Positions 26,299 through 34,657 of a DNA stretch of 64,000 bases are shown here, piece after piece (positions within the stretch are counted from its first letter, which is position 1; the number at the start of each line of letters is the position of its first letter). Both the position numbers and the translations under genes were made by a program. The notes beneath the pieces were generated by a model. It was given only the letters and a program-made list of their open reading frames with translations. It was not told where the DNA came from and made no database searches. Location of the stretch: positions 3,372,001-3,436,000 of the forward strand of contig NZ_CP029193.1 of NCBI RefSeq assembly GCF_008642355.1, in the 5' to 3' direction. The stretch comes from Streptomyces venezuelae. Its GTDB lineage: Bacteria > Actinomycetota > Actinomycetes > Streptomycetales > Streptomycetaceae.

Positions 26299-27150
26299 TC
26301 ACGCGTCCCTCCTGCGGGCCACCGCGAACACCCGGCGGAACGGGAACACCGTGCCGTGGGGCGTGGGCGGGTAGGCCTTTCGGAGGAGGGTCCGGTATTC
26401 GTCCAGGAACGTCTGCGTCGCCGCCCCGTCGTCCGACAGGGCCGTCAGGACCGGGCGCAGGCCCGTGCCCTTCACCCAGTCCAGGACCGGGTCCTCGCCC
26501 GCGAGGAGGTGCTGGTACGTCGTCTCCCACGCGTCGACCTCGCAGCCGAGGTCCGCGAGCCGTTCCAGGTAAGCCCCCGGCGGGAGCACCGCGTCAGCGT
26601 GGCGCAGGACGCCGCCGAGGCGGTCGCGCCAGCGGGGGGACGCGGCGAGGTCGCGCATCAGGACGTGGCTCGGGGCATCGAAGTTGCCCGGCACCTGGAA
26701 GGCGAAGGTCCCGCCGGGGGTCAGCGCCTCGACCCACGCCGGGAAGGAGACGACGTGGTCCGGCACCCATTGCAGGGTGGCGTTGGAGAGGATCAGGTCG
26801 TACGTGCCCGGGGGCGGGGTCCAGGACGTGGCGTCCGCCCGCGCGAAGTCCAGGTGGCCGCCGCCCTCCGTGGGGCCGACCAGCTCCGCGGCCCTCGCGA
26901 GCATCGCCGGGGAGTTGTCGAGGCCCGTGACGTGTGCGGTGGGCCAGCGGGCCGTGAGGAGCCGGGTGACGTTGCCGGGGCCGCAGCCGAGGTCGGCGAT
27001 GCGGGGCGGGCGCCCGGAGGCGGGGAGCTCGGGGACGCGGGCGAGCAGGTCGACGAAGGGGCGGGAGCGGTGGTCGGCGTGGCGCAGGTACTGGTGGGGG
27101 TCCCAGGTGGCGGCGGAGGGCACGGCGGGCATGGTGGGCTCGGCAGGCAT
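26299..27150 (-). CDS. tam: Trans-aconitate 2-methyltransferase
   Basis: It uses SAM to methylate trans-aconitate, a by-product that inhibits aconitase. The 283-residue protein has ATWDPHQYLRHADHRSRPF at the N-terminus and ADLGCGPGNVTRLL as SAM motif I (about 51-64). LSNATLQWVPDH is motif IV, and YPPTPHGTVFPFRRVFAVARR closes the protein, all typical of Tam. The gene is divergent from a MarR gene with a palindrome between them. That is the arrangement reported for tam and tamR in S. coelicolor, where TamR derepresses tam when citrate or aconitate accumulates. Confidence 0.92.
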   Translation of the reverse strand: MPAEPTMPAVPSAATWDPHQYLRHADHRSRPFVDLLARVPELPASGRPPRIADLGCGPGNVTRLLTARWPTAHVTGLDNSPAMLARAAELVGPTEGGGHLDFARADATSWTPPPGTYDLILSNATLQWVPDHVVSFPAWVEALTPGGTFAFQVPGNFDAPSHVLMRDLAASPRWRDRLGGVLRHADAVLPPGAYLERLADLGCEVDAWETTYQHLLAGEDPVLDWVKGTGLRPVLTALSDDGAATQTFLDEYRTLLRKAYPPTPHGTVFPFRRVFAVARRRDA

Positions 27151-27202
27151 GGGGCGGGCCTCCTCGGTTACGGGGGTCTGGCCTCATCCTGAACCCGAGG
27201 TA

Positions 27203-27216
27203 TCTTGACGTCAAGA
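27203..27216. promoter_or_regulatory. TCTTGACGTCAAGA palindrome, TamR operator
   Basis: A perfect 14-bp palindrome lies in the 101-bp gap between divergent tam (start 27150) and tamR (start 27252). It has the form expected for a MarR/UrtR-type site controlling both genes. Confidence 0.75.
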
Positions 27217-27251
27217 GACTTCACGTCGACAGACCCCCTACACTGATCGTC

Positions 27252-27749
27252 ATGGAGGACGAGGTCGATCGGCTGGTCGCAGCGTGGCGCCGGGAGCGCC
27301 CTGACCTCGACGTGGAACCACTCGAGGTGCTCAGCCGCGTGAGCAGGCTCGCGCGGCACCTGGACCGCGCCCGCAGGCTCGCCTTCTCGGAGCACAATCT
27401 CGAGCCGTGGGAGTTCGACGTCCTGACGTCGCTGCGGCGCGCGGGCGCGCCCTACCAGCTCTCCCCCGGCCAGCTGCTCACCCAGACGCTGGTGACCTCG
27501 GGCACCATGACGAACCGCATCGACCGCCTCGCGAAGAAGGGCCTCGTCGAGCGCCTCCCGGACCCGAGCGACCGCCGCGGCGTCCTCGTGCGCCTGACCG
27601 CGGAGGGCCGGGACCGCGCGGACCAGGCCCTCGCCGGTCTGCTGGAACAGGAGCGGGCGATCCTCGCGGAACTCTCCCGCGCCCAGCGCGCCGAACTGGC
27701 CGCGCTGCTACGCCAGTTGACCGCCCCGTTCGACAACATCCCCGGCTAG
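27252..27749 (+). CDS. tamR: MarR-family transcriptional regulator TamR
   Basis: The protein is 165 residues. An extended N-terminal helix (MEDEVDRLVAAWRRERPDLD, about 1-20) is characteristic of the UrtR subfamily, which includes TamR and HucR. The winged helix follows: LEPWEFDVLTSLRRAG, LTQTLVTSGTMTNRIDRLAKKGLVER and the wing DPSDRRGVLVRLT. TamR of S. coelicolor binds its divergent promoter region and releases DNA with citrate, cis-aconitate, trans-aconitate or isocitrate. The divergent tam gene and palindrome support the same role here. Its last 42 bp overlap the 3' end of the convergent response-regulator gene. Confidence 0.88.
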   Translation: MEDEVDRLVAAWRRERPDLDVEPLEVLSRVSRLARHLDRARRLAFSEHNLEPWEFDVLTSLRRAGAPYQLSPGQLLTQTLVTSGTMTNRIDRLAKKGLVERLPDPSDRRGVLVRLTAEGRDRADQALAGLLEQERAILAELSRAQRAELAALLRQLTAPFDNIPG

Positions 27750-28484
27750 GTCGGCGGGACCGACACCCGCGCGCCGGGCGAGCGCCACGGCGGCGAGGGT
27801 GGAGTGGACGCCCAGCTTCCCCAGCACGTTCTGCATGTGCGTCCGCACCGTGTGCGGGGAGAGGAAGAGCCGCTCGGCGACCGCCTTGCGGCCGAGTCCC
27901 GCCACCATGCAGCGCAGCACCTCCCGCTCGCGCGGGGTCAGCGACTCGACGAGCCGCTCGGACTCGGTGCGGTGCTTGCGGGCCGCGGTCAGCTCCCGCA
28001 GGACGCCGGTGAGCAGGGCGGGCGGCAGGTGCGTCTCGTCCCTCAGCACGCCACGTATCACCGTCAGGAGACGGGACAGCGAGCAGTCCTTGGCGACCCA
28101 GCCCGACGCGCCGGCCTGGAGGGCGAGGGCCGCGCGGCGCGGGTCGTCCTTCTCGGCGAGGACGACGGTGCGCACGGCCGGCTGGCCCGAACGGACGCCC
28201 GCGACCAGCGAGATGCCGTCGACGAGTCCGTCCGCGTTGCCGTCCTGCACGGACACGGCGGGCCTGGTGCCCTGCAGTGCGCTCGCGGTGCTGCCGAGGT
28301 CGGCGTCGACGAGCAGCACGTCGAATCTGCGGCCTTCGGTGACCGCGCGCTCCAGGCACCGCAGCGCGGCGGGGCCACTGCCGGCCGCGGACACGTCGAC
28401 GTCCGGTTCGGCCGCGAGCGCCGCGGCAAGCGACTCGGCGAAGATACGGTGGTCGTCGACGACCAGGACTCGAATGCGAACCAC
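27708..28484 (-). CDS. NarL/LuxR-family response regulator
   Basis: The protein is 258 residues from a GTG start at 28484, chosen because GGGGAAGGGGG lies immediately upstream. The receiver domain (1-150) has the acidic pair in VLVVDDHRIF, a phosphoacceptor Asp in VLLVDADLGS and Lys in GWVAKD, so it looks phosphorylatable. It has an insert of about 20 residues after the Asp (ASALQGTRPAVSVQDGNADG). The LuxR HTH (about 185-245) reads SLTPREREVLRCMVAG then LFLSPHTVRTHMQNVLGKL. No kinase is adjacent. Its target is unknown. Confidence 0.9.
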   Translation of the reverse strand: MVRIRVLVVDDHRIFAESLAAALAAEPDVDVSAAGSGPAALRCLERAVTEGRRFDVLLVDADLGSTASALQGTRPAVSVQDGNADGLVDGISLVAGVRSGQPAVRTVVLAEKDDPRRAALALQAGASGWVAKDCSLSRLLTVIRGVLRDETHLPPALLTGVLRELTAARKHRTESERLVESLTPREREVLRCMVAGLGRKAVAERLFLSPHTVRTHMQNVLGKLGVHSTLAAVALARRAGVGPADLAGDVVERGGQLA

Positions 28485-28760
28485 AGAAACCCCCTTCCCC
28501 ACGCTTCCTGCCGGAAGCGGGGGATACCCCATCATCGGAGAACGGCTGGTGCGGGTACGGCGCACGGAGCGGAGGCCGACACGGTCGCACGGCCGCCGCC
28601 GCGCTGTCACCGTCACCCCCACGCCGGGCGCCGTACCCGACTGTCTCGCCCCCTGATCAGTACCGGCCCCCACCGGCACTGCCCTTCAGAGTAGGGCCGG
28701 ACGCCGGGAGCGGAAGGTGATTTGCAGAACTGGTTGGCCAGCGCGTTTATGGTGAGCCTT

Positions 28761-29204
28761 ATGTTTCGTATTGAGACGGGAGTCGACAAGGAGCGGCTCG
28801 GTCTGCTTCGCTCGCGGCTGAGCGAGACGAACACGGCGGCGTCACCTGAGCTCAGAGCCCTGCGCGGGACGCGTGAGGACCAGGAAGTCCCGTTGGCCGT
28901 ATGGGCGTTGGACGGGCGCGGCGGACTCGCGGCGGGTCTCGCCGCGCACACGTGGGCCCGCTGGCTCCACGTGAATCACCTCTGGGTCGACGACCGGCAC
29001 CGCGGGGCGGGGCTCGGTTCCCGCCTCCTGGCCGAGGCGGAGCGGGTGGCCCGGGAGGAGCGCGGGTGCGTCAACTCCCGTGTGGAGACCTGGGACTTCC
29101 AGGCGCCGGGCTTCTACCGGAACCAGGGCTACGAGCTGGTGAGCGTGATCCCCGACTACCCCGAGGGCGTCAAGGAGTTCACGCTCACCAAGCGGCTCGG
29201 CTGA
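28761..29204 (+). CDS. GNAT-family N-acetyltransferase
   Basis: The protein is 147 residues from ATG 28761, with GGTGAG just upstream; ATG 28722 and 28749 are alternatives. HVNHLWVDDRHRGAGLGSRLLAEAERVARE (landmarks RGAGLG and LLAEAE) is the acetyl-CoA-binding motif A. The C-terminal WDFQAPGFYRNQGYE is motif B with the FYxxxGY pattern. Family members transfer acetyl groups to amines of small molecules or proteins. The substrate cannot be inferred. It is convergent with galK. Confidence 0.85.
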   Translation: MFRIETGVDKERLGLLRSRLSETNTAASPELRALRGTREDQEVPLAVWALDGRGGLAAGLAAHTWARWLHVNHLWVDDRHRGAGLGSRLLAEAERVAREERGCVNSRVETWDFQAPGFYRNQGYELVSVIPDYPEGVKEFTLTKRLG

Positions 29205-29235
29205 GCGGCCGGGCGAAACGTCCTCCGGCGCTCAG
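29201..29235. terminator. Bidirectional terminator between GNAT and galK
   Basis: An 11-bp stem with one bulge (CTGAGCG-G-CCGG at 29201-29212 with CCGGCGCTCAG at 29225-29235) spans the two convergent stops. Confidence 0.5.
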
Positions 29236-30386
29236 GCCTCCCGGCGTGCCCCCGCCGACGCTTCCGCGGGGAACACGCGCGGTGCCGTGAAGCCCGCCGC
29301 GGCGAAGGCCTCCAGGACCGACTTCGTCACCGTGTCCTCGTCCGCCGACTCCACCAGGACGACCGCCGAGCCGCCGAAGCCGCCGCCGGTCATCCGGGCG
29401 CCGAGCGCGCCCGCCGCGTTCGCGGAGGTGACGACCAGGTCCAGTTCGGGGCAGGAGATGCGCAGGTCGTCGCGGAGCGAGGCGTGGCCCTCGGTGAGGA
29501 CGGGGCCGGTCGCGCGGACGTCGCCGGAGTCGAGGAGGTCGATGACCTGCTCGACGCGGTGGTTGTCCGAGACGATGTGGCGGACGTAGCGGCGGATCTT
29601 CTCGTCCGTCAACTCGGCCAGGGCCGCGGGCAGTTCGTCGTACGCCACGTCCCGCAGGTGCGAGACGCCGAGGATGCGCGCGCCCTCCTCGCAGCCGGCC
29701 CGCCGCTCCGCGTACGCCCCGTCGCCCAGCTCGTGCTTGACGCGGGTGTCGACGACGAGGAGCCGCAGGCCGTGGGCGGCGAGGTCGAAGGGGACCTGGC
29801 GTATCGCGAGGTCGCGGCAGTCCAGGTGCAGGGCGTGGCCCTCCATGGCGCACGCGGAGGCCATCTGGTCCATCACACCGCACGGCACGCCGACGAAGGC
29901 GTTCTCGGCGCGCTGGGCGAGGACCGCGAGGCGCGGCCGGTCGAGCCCGAGTCCGTACAGGTCGTTCATGGCGAGCGCCGTGACGACCTCCAGCGCGGCC
30001 GACGAGGACAGGCCCGCCCCGGTCGGCACGGTCGAGGCGAGATGGACGTCGGCGCCGCCGGAGACGTCGTGGCCCGCGTCCCGCAGCGCCCAGACCACAC
30101 CGGCCGGGTAGGCGGCCCAGCCGCCCTGTCCGTACTTCGAGAGGGGTTCGAGGTCGTCGACGCGGAGTTCGGCGACGGGGGCGTCGATGTCCGCGGAGTG
30201 GAGCCGCAGGACACCGTCGGTGCGGCGTGCGACCGCCGCCACCGCGGTGTGCGGCAGCGCGAGCGGCATGACGAAGCCCTCGTTGAAGTCCGTGTACTCG
30301 CCGATGAGGTTGACCCGGCCCGGCGCCGACCAGACGCCCTCCGGCTCGTACCCGTACAGCTCGGCGAACTTCCCCGCTACGTCCAT
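29232..30386 (-). CDS. galK: Galactokinase
   Basis: It phosphorylates galactose to galactose-1-phosphate, the first Leloir step. The 384-residue protein has the galactokinase signature PGRVNLIGEYTDFNEGFVMP (about 22-41), the GHMP ATP loop TVPTGAGLSSSAALEV (about 112-127) and CGVMDQMASA. MTGGGFGGSAVVLV lies in the C-terminal motif 3. It is the last gene of galT-galE-galK, 25 bp after galE, matching the gal operon order known in S. lividans and S. coelicolor. Confidence 0.96.
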   Translation of the reverse strand: MDVAGKFAELYGYEPEGVWSAPGRVNLIGEYTDFNEGFVMPLALPHTAVAAVARRTDGVLRLHSADIDAPVAELRVDDLEPLSKYGQGGWAAYPAGVVWALRDAGHDVSGGADVHLASTVPTGAGLSSSAALEVVTALAMNDLYGLGLDRPRLAVLAQRAENAFVGVPCGVMDQMASACAMEGHALHLDCRDLAIRQVPFDLAAHGLRLLVVDTRVKHELGDGAYAERRAGCEEGARILGVSHLRDVAYDELPAALAELTDEKIRRYVRHIVSDNHRVEQVIDLLDSGDVRATGPVLTEGHASLRDDLRISCPELDLVVTSANAAGALGARMTGGGFGGSAVVLVESADEDTVTKSVLEAFAAAGFTAPRVFPAEASAGARREA

Positions 30387-30411
30387 CGGTTACCCCTTGC
30401 TCCCGGTCAGG

Positions 30412-31365
30412 TCAGCGCTGGGCGAAGGCCCATGCGTCGGCGACGATGCCCGCGAGGTCCGCGCGGGACGGATTCCAGCCGAGCTTCTCGCGCGCGGTGG
30501 CCGCGGACGCGACGAGGACCGCCGGGTCGCCGCCGCGGCGCGGGGCCACGACCTCGGGGATCGGGTGCCCGGTGACCTTGCGGACGGTCTCGATGACCTC
30601 GCGCACGGAGAAGCCGTTGCCGTTGCCGAGGTTGCAGATCAGGTGCTCGCCGGGCGTGGCGGCCTCGACGGCGAGGAGGTGGGCCTCGGCGAGGTCGGCG
30701 ACGTGGATGTAGTCGCGGACGCAGGTCCCGTCGGGGGTCGGGTAGTCGTCGCCGAAGACGCTGATGGCCTCGCGCCTGCCCTGCGCGACCTGGAGGACGA
30801 GCGGGATGAGGTGCGACTCGGGGTCGTGGCGCTCGCCGCAGTCGCCGTACGCGCCCGCGACGTTGAAGTAGCGCAGGGAGACGGCGGCCAGGCCGTGCGC
30901 GGCGGCCTCGCCGGTGATCATGTGGTCGACGGCGAGCTTGGAGGCGCCGTAGGGCGAGGTGGGGGCGGTGGGGTCGGTCTCCGTGATGGGGGTGTTCACG
31001 GGCTCGCCGTACGTCGCGGCCGTCGAGGAGAAGACGAGCCTGCGCACGTCGGCGTCGCGCATGGCGGCGAGCAGCGCCATGGTGCCGCCGACGTTGTTGT
31101 CCCAGTACTTCTCTGGCTTCACGACGGACTCGCCGACCTGCGAGAAGGCGGCGAAGTGGAGGACGGCGTCGTAGGAGGAGTCCAGCCACTTGGCGGCATC
31201 GCGGATGTCGCCCTCGATGAACGAGGCGCCGGCGGGGACGCCTTCGCGGAAACCGGTCGAGAGGTTGTCGAGGACGGTCACCTCGTGCCCGGCCTCGAGC
31301 AGATGCCGGGCCACCACACTTCCGACGTAGCCCGCACCACCGGTGACCAGGTACTTACCGCTCAT
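30412..31365 (-). CDS. galE: UDP-glucose 4-epimerase
   Basis: It interconverts UDP-galactose and UDP-glucose with bound NAD. The 317-residue protein is a short-chain dehydrogenase of the extended type. It has [20 protein letters not shown] (the GxxGxxG NAD site, about 6-25), FSSTAATYG and the catalytic pair in SPYGASK (YxxxK). LRYFNVAGA lies in the sugar-binding part. Its ATG overlaps the galT stop by 4 bp. Confidence 0.95.
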   Translation of the reverse strand: MSGKYLVTGGAGYVGSVVARHLLEAGHEVTVLDNLSTGFREGVPAGASFIEGDIRDAAKWLDSSYDAVLHFAAFSQVGESVVKPEKYWDNNVGGTMALLAAMRDADVRRLVFSSTAATYGEPVNTPITETDPTAPTSPYGASKLAVDHMITGEAAAHGLAAVSLRYFNVAGAYGDCGERHDPESHLIPLVLQVAQGRREAISVFGDDYPTPDGTCVRDYIHVADLAEAHLLAVEAATPGEHLICNLGNGNGFSVREVIETVRKVTGHPIPEVVAPRRGGDPAVLVASAATAREKLGWNPSRADLAGIVADAWAFAQR

Positions 31366-32423
31366 GAACTCGCTACCTCTCGCAGTCGCTGGGCCGCGGC
31401 TTCCGGCGGCACGTCGTTGATGAACACGCTCATACCGGATTCGGAACCCGCGAGGAACTTCAGCTTGCCCGAAGTGCGGCGAATCGTGAAAAGTTCGAGA
31501 TGGAGGGCGAAGTCGTCCCGGTTGATCCCGTCATGTCCCTCCAGCGGCCCGAAGGGTGCCTGGTGCCATGCGGCGATGTAGGGAGTGGGGTTCTCCTCCG
31601 TGCCGAAGATCCGGTCGAAGCGCCTCAGGAGTTCCAGATAGATCCGTGGGAACTCCGTGCGCGCCGCCTCGTCGAGCCCGAGCAGGTCGGGCACCCGGCG
31701 CTTCGGGTGGAGGTGGACCTCGTAGGGCCAGTGCGCCGCGTACGGCACGAACGCGATCCAGTGCTCGCCTTCCAGGACGACCCGCTCCCCCTTGCTCTCC
31801 CCGGCGACGACGTCGTCGAAGAGGTTGCCGCCGCCCGACGACTTCTTGAACTCGGCGAGCGAGCGCAGCATCAGGTTCGTGCGCGGGGTGACGAAGGGGT
31901 ACGCGTAGATCTGCCCGTGCGGGTGGCCGAGGGTCACGCCGATCTCGGCGCCGCGGTTCTCGAAGCAGAAGACCTGCTCGACGGAGGGCAGGTGGGAGAG
32001 CTCGGCGGTCCGGTCGGTCCACGCCTCCAGGACGAGCGCGGCCTGCTCGGGAGTGAGGTCCGCGAAGGACGCGTCGTGGTCGGAGGTGAAGCAGACGACC
32101 TCGCAGCGGCCCGCGTCGCCCGCGAGCGAGGGGAAGCGGTTCTCGAAGACCACGACGTCGTACGACGCGTCGGGGATCTCGCTGAGCCGGTCTCCGGCGG
32201 ACGGGCAGAGGGGGCACTCGTCGGCCGGCGGGTGGTAGGTGCGGGCCTGGCGGTGCGAGGCGATGGCCACGGAGTCGCCGAGAAGGGGGTCCTTGCGGAC
32301 CTCCGACGTGGTGGCGACGGGCGCGAGCGGGCGCCGGTCGACGGCGTCGCGGACGGTGTCGTCGCGTACGTCGTAGTAGATGAGCTCACGACCGTCGGCG
32401 AGACGGGTCGAGGTCTTCTTCAC
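31362..32423 (-). CDS. galT: Galactose-1-phosphate uridylyltransferase
   Basis: It exchanges UMP between UDP-glucose and galactose-1-phosphate. The 353-residue protein has zinc-site Cys residues in [18 protein letters not shown], and the active-site HxHxQ-like [13 protein letters not shown], where the second His is the uridylylated nucleophile. The C-terminal WHQAPF and HLELFTIRR belong to the second HIT-like half. The GTG start follows GAGGAG. It is the first gene of the operon and is divergent from a sodium-solute symporter; the leader carries galP1-like sequence. Confidence 0.95.
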   Translation of the reverse strand: MKKTSTRLADGRELIYYDVRDDTVRDAVDRRPLAPVATTSEVRKDPLLGDSVAIASHRQARTYHPPADECPLCPSAGDRLSEIPDASYDVVVFENRFPSLAGDAGRCEVVCFTSDHDASFADLTPEQAALVLEAWTDRTAELSHLPSVEQVFCFENRGAEIGVTLGHPHGQIYAYPFVTPRTNLMLRSLAEFKKSSGGGNLFDDVVAGESKGERVVLEGEHWIAFVPYAAHWPYEVHLHPKRRVPDLLGLDEAARTEFPRIYLELLRRFDRIFGTEENPTPYIAAWHQAPFGPLEGHDGINRDDFALHLELFTIRRTSGKLKFLAGSESGMSVFINDVPPEAAAQRLREVASS

Positions 32424-32591
32424 GTCCGGGGCTCCTCATCACCCACCAACAGAACCGAACATAACAAACCACAAGCCAACAGCGACGTCAACGATCACAA
32501 TCAAACAAAGAACACCAACAGAACTGTTCAGTTATTGAAGCGAGAGGCGTAGGTTCCCGACTGATCCGTTCGCGCAACGAAGCGAGTTCAC
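32424..32591. promoter_or_regulatory. Divergent gal operon / symporter control region, galP1-like
   Basis: This 168-bp gap is strikingly A/C-rich on the top strand (almost T-free from 32441 to 32524), unlike the rest of the window. The bottom strand reads TTTGATTGTGATCGTTGA at 32505-32488, including the hexamer TGTGAT described for the galactose-dependent, glucose-sensitive galP1 promoter of the S. lividans gal operon. The 12-bp direct repeat CACCAACAGAAC occurs at 32444-32455 and 32513-32524. Confidence 0.6.
32444..32524. repeat. 12-bp direct repeat pair flanking the galT leader
   Basis: Identical CACCAACAGAAC copies occur at 32444-32455 and 32513-32524, 69 bp apart, bracketing the TGTGAT-containing segment. 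They could be regulator half-sites or chance in a compositionally biased leader. Confidence 0.6.
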
Positions 32592-34280
32592 ATGCAGTCC
32601 CCCACCACGACAACCCTGGCCGAGGGGCTTCGGCTGCCCACCAACGGCCTCGACTACGCGATCCTGGCGATCTACTTCGCCGTGGTCCTCGGCATCGGCT
32701 TCGCCGCCCGGCGCTCCGTGAAGACCAGTCTCGACTTCTTCCTCTCGGGCCGCTCCCTGCCCGCGTGGGTCACCGGTCTCGCCTTCGTCGCCGCGAACCT
32801 GGGCGCCACCGAGATCCTGGGCATGGCCGCCACCGGCGCGCAGTACGGCGTCGCGGTCGTCCACTGGTACTGGATCGGCGCCATCCCGGCCATGGTCTTC
32901 CTCGGCCTGGTCATGATGCCGTTCTACTACCGCAGCAAGGTCCGCTCCGTCCCCGAGTTCCTGCTCCAGCGCTTCGACAAGTCGGCGCACCTGCTCAGCT
33001 CGGCGCTCTTCGCCTTCGCGGCGATCCTCATCGCGGGCGTCAACCTCTACGCCCTCTCCATCGTCGTCGAGGCGCTCCTCGGCTGGCCGCAGTGGGTGGC
33101 GATCGTCGTCGCGGGACTCTTCGTCCTCGCGTACATCACGATCGGCGGGCTCTCCTCGGCGATCTACAACGAGGTCCTGCAGTTCTTCGTGATCCTCGCC
33201 GCGCTCATCCCGATCTGCGTCATCGGCCTGAAGAAGGTCGGCGGCTGGGACGGTCTCACCGGCTCCATCGAGAAGCAGCACGGCGAGAACTTCATGACCG
33301 CCTGGGGCGGCACCGGCATCGGTGACGCCAACCCGCTCGGCGCCAACTGGCTGACGATCATCCTCGGCCTCGGCTTCGTGCTCTCCTTCGGCTACTGGAC
33401 GACCAACTTCGCCGAGGTGCAGCGCGCCCTCTCCGCGAAGAACCTCAGCGCCGCCCAGCGCACCCCGCTCATCGCCGCCTTCCCGAAGATCTTCATCGTC
33501 TTCCTGGTGATGATCCCGGGCCTGGTCGCCGCCGTCCTCGTCCCGAAGATAGGCACGCCGGGCTCCGACCTGACGTACAACGACGCGATCCCGTACCTGA
33601 TGCAGGAGCTGCTGCCCAACGGCGTCCTCGGCATCGCGGTCACCGGTCTGCTCGCCGCGTTCATGGCGGGCATGGCGGCGAACGTCTCGTCCTTCAACAC
33701 CGTCTTCACGTACGACATCTGGGCGAAGTACGTGGTCAAGGACCGCGAGGACGGCTACTACCTGAACTTCGGGCGGCTCATCACCGCGATCGGTGTGCTC
33801 GCCTCCATCGGCACGGCGTTCATCGCCTCGTCGTTCTCGAACATCATGGGGTACCTGCAGACCCTCTTCTCCTTCTTCAACGTCCCGATGTTCGTCGTCT
33901 TCATCATCGGCATGTTCTGGAAGCGGGCCTCGATGAAGTCCGGTGTCTGGGGCCTCGTCGCGGGCACCGGCGCCGCGATGGTCAACTACTTCTGGATCTA
34001 CAAGCAGGGCGTCATCGACATCCCGACCGACCAGGGCGCCAACTTCGTCTCGGCGATCGTCGGCTTCGTCGCCGGTGCCGTCGTCATGGTCGTCGTCACC
34101 CTCTTCACCGCGCCGAAGCCGGAGGCGGAGCTCGCGGGCCTGGTCTACGGGACGGCCTCGCCGGGCCTGGAGGACGAGGGGACGGAGGAGGGCGACGACG
34201 CCTGGTACCGCAAGCCGGCCCTGCTCGGCTGGGGTGCCATCGTGCTCGCCGCGGCCTGCTACCTGCCGTACTCGCTCTAG
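32592..34280 (+). CDS. Sodium:solute symporter (SGLT-like, probable sugar/galactose importer)
   Basis: The protein is 562 residues with about 13-14 membrane helices. Landmarks are FFLSGRSLPAWVTGLAFVAA (TM1 region of SSS transporters), GATEILGMAATGAQYG, SVPEFLLQRFD, and FMAGMAANVSSFNTVFTYDI, which carries the conserved SSFNT of the sodium site in SGLT-type carriers. It is divergent from galTEK with a shared control region, so import of galactose or a galactoside is a reasonable inference. It is co-transcribed with the small membrane protein that starts 21 bp downstream. Confidence 0.88.
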   Translation: MQSPTTTTLAEGLRLPTNGLDYAILAIYFAVVLGIGFAARRSVKTSLDFFLSGRSLPAWVTGLAFVAANLGATEILGMAATGAQYGVAVVHWYWIGAIPAMVFLGLVMMPFYYRSKVRSVPEFLLQRFDKSAHLLSSALFAFAAILIAGVNLYALSIVVEALLGWPQWVAIVVAGLFVLAYITIGGLSSAIYNEVLQFFVILAALIPICVIGLKKVGGWDGLTGSIEKQHGENFMTAWGGTGIGDANPLGANWLTIILGLGFVLSFGYWTTNFAEVQRALSAKNLSAAQRTPLIAAFPKIFIVFLVMIPGLVAAVLVPKIGTPGSDLTYNDAIPYLMQELLPNGVLGIAVTGLLAAFMAGMAANVSSFNTVFTYDIWAKYVVKDREDGYYLNFGRLITAIGVLASIGTAFIASSFSNIMGYLQTLFSFFNVPMFVVFIIGMFWKRASMKSGVWGLVAGTGAAMVNYFWIYKQGVIDIPTDQGANFVSAIVGFVAGAVVMVVVTLFTAPKPEAELAGLVYGTASPGLEDEGTEEGDDAWYRKPALLGWGAIVLAAACYLPYSL

Positions 34281-34301
34281 ACCGATCGGAGGACCGAAGA
34301 C

Positions 34302-34598
34302 ATGTCCGACCAGCACAACTCCGACCTGCACGACGAAGTCTCCGAGCTGGAGCGCAAGTCCGCGACAGCCGCGCGCCTCTTCGACATCCGGCGCATCATC
34401 GGCGGCCTCTTCGTCGTCTACGGAATCATCGTGACGATCGCCGGGATCACCGCGTCCGACGCCGACCTGAAGAAGGCCGAGGACATCAACATCAACCTGT
34501 GGACGGGCCTCGGCATGCTCGCCCTCGGGCTCTTCTTCCTGGGATGGCTCTGGCTGCGCCCGGCGGCCGCCCCCGCCGAGGGCCCGTCGGACGACTGA
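34302..34598 (+). CDS. Small two-helix membrane protein partner of the symporter
   Basis: The protein is 98 residues; ATG 34302 is preceded by GGAGGA. The N-terminus is acidic and hydrophilic (1-26). Two hydrophobic helices follow (about 33-51 and 66-85), separated by a charged loop DADLKKAEDI, then a Pro/Ala/Asp tail. No named domain was recognised. Its position directly after the symporter suggests an accessory or stabilising subunit, comparable in layout with other small partners of SSS carriers. Function is otherwise unknown. Confidence 0.8.
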   Translation: MSDQHNSDLHDEVSELERKSATAARLFDIRRIIGGLFVVYGIIVTIAGITASDADLKKAEDININLWTGLGMLALGLFFLGWLWLRPAAAPAEGPSDD

Positions 34599-34611
34599 CC
34601 CCCGCTCCTGC

Positions 34612-34657
34612 GACGACGGGGGCCCGAGTTCACCGCGGTGGCTCGGGTCCCGTCGTC
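34612..34657. terminator. Bidirectional terminator
   Basis: A stem of about 16 bp with one mismatch (34612-34628 with 34642-34657) lies between convergent genes and extends into the 3' coding end of the regulator at 34630. Confidence 0.6.
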
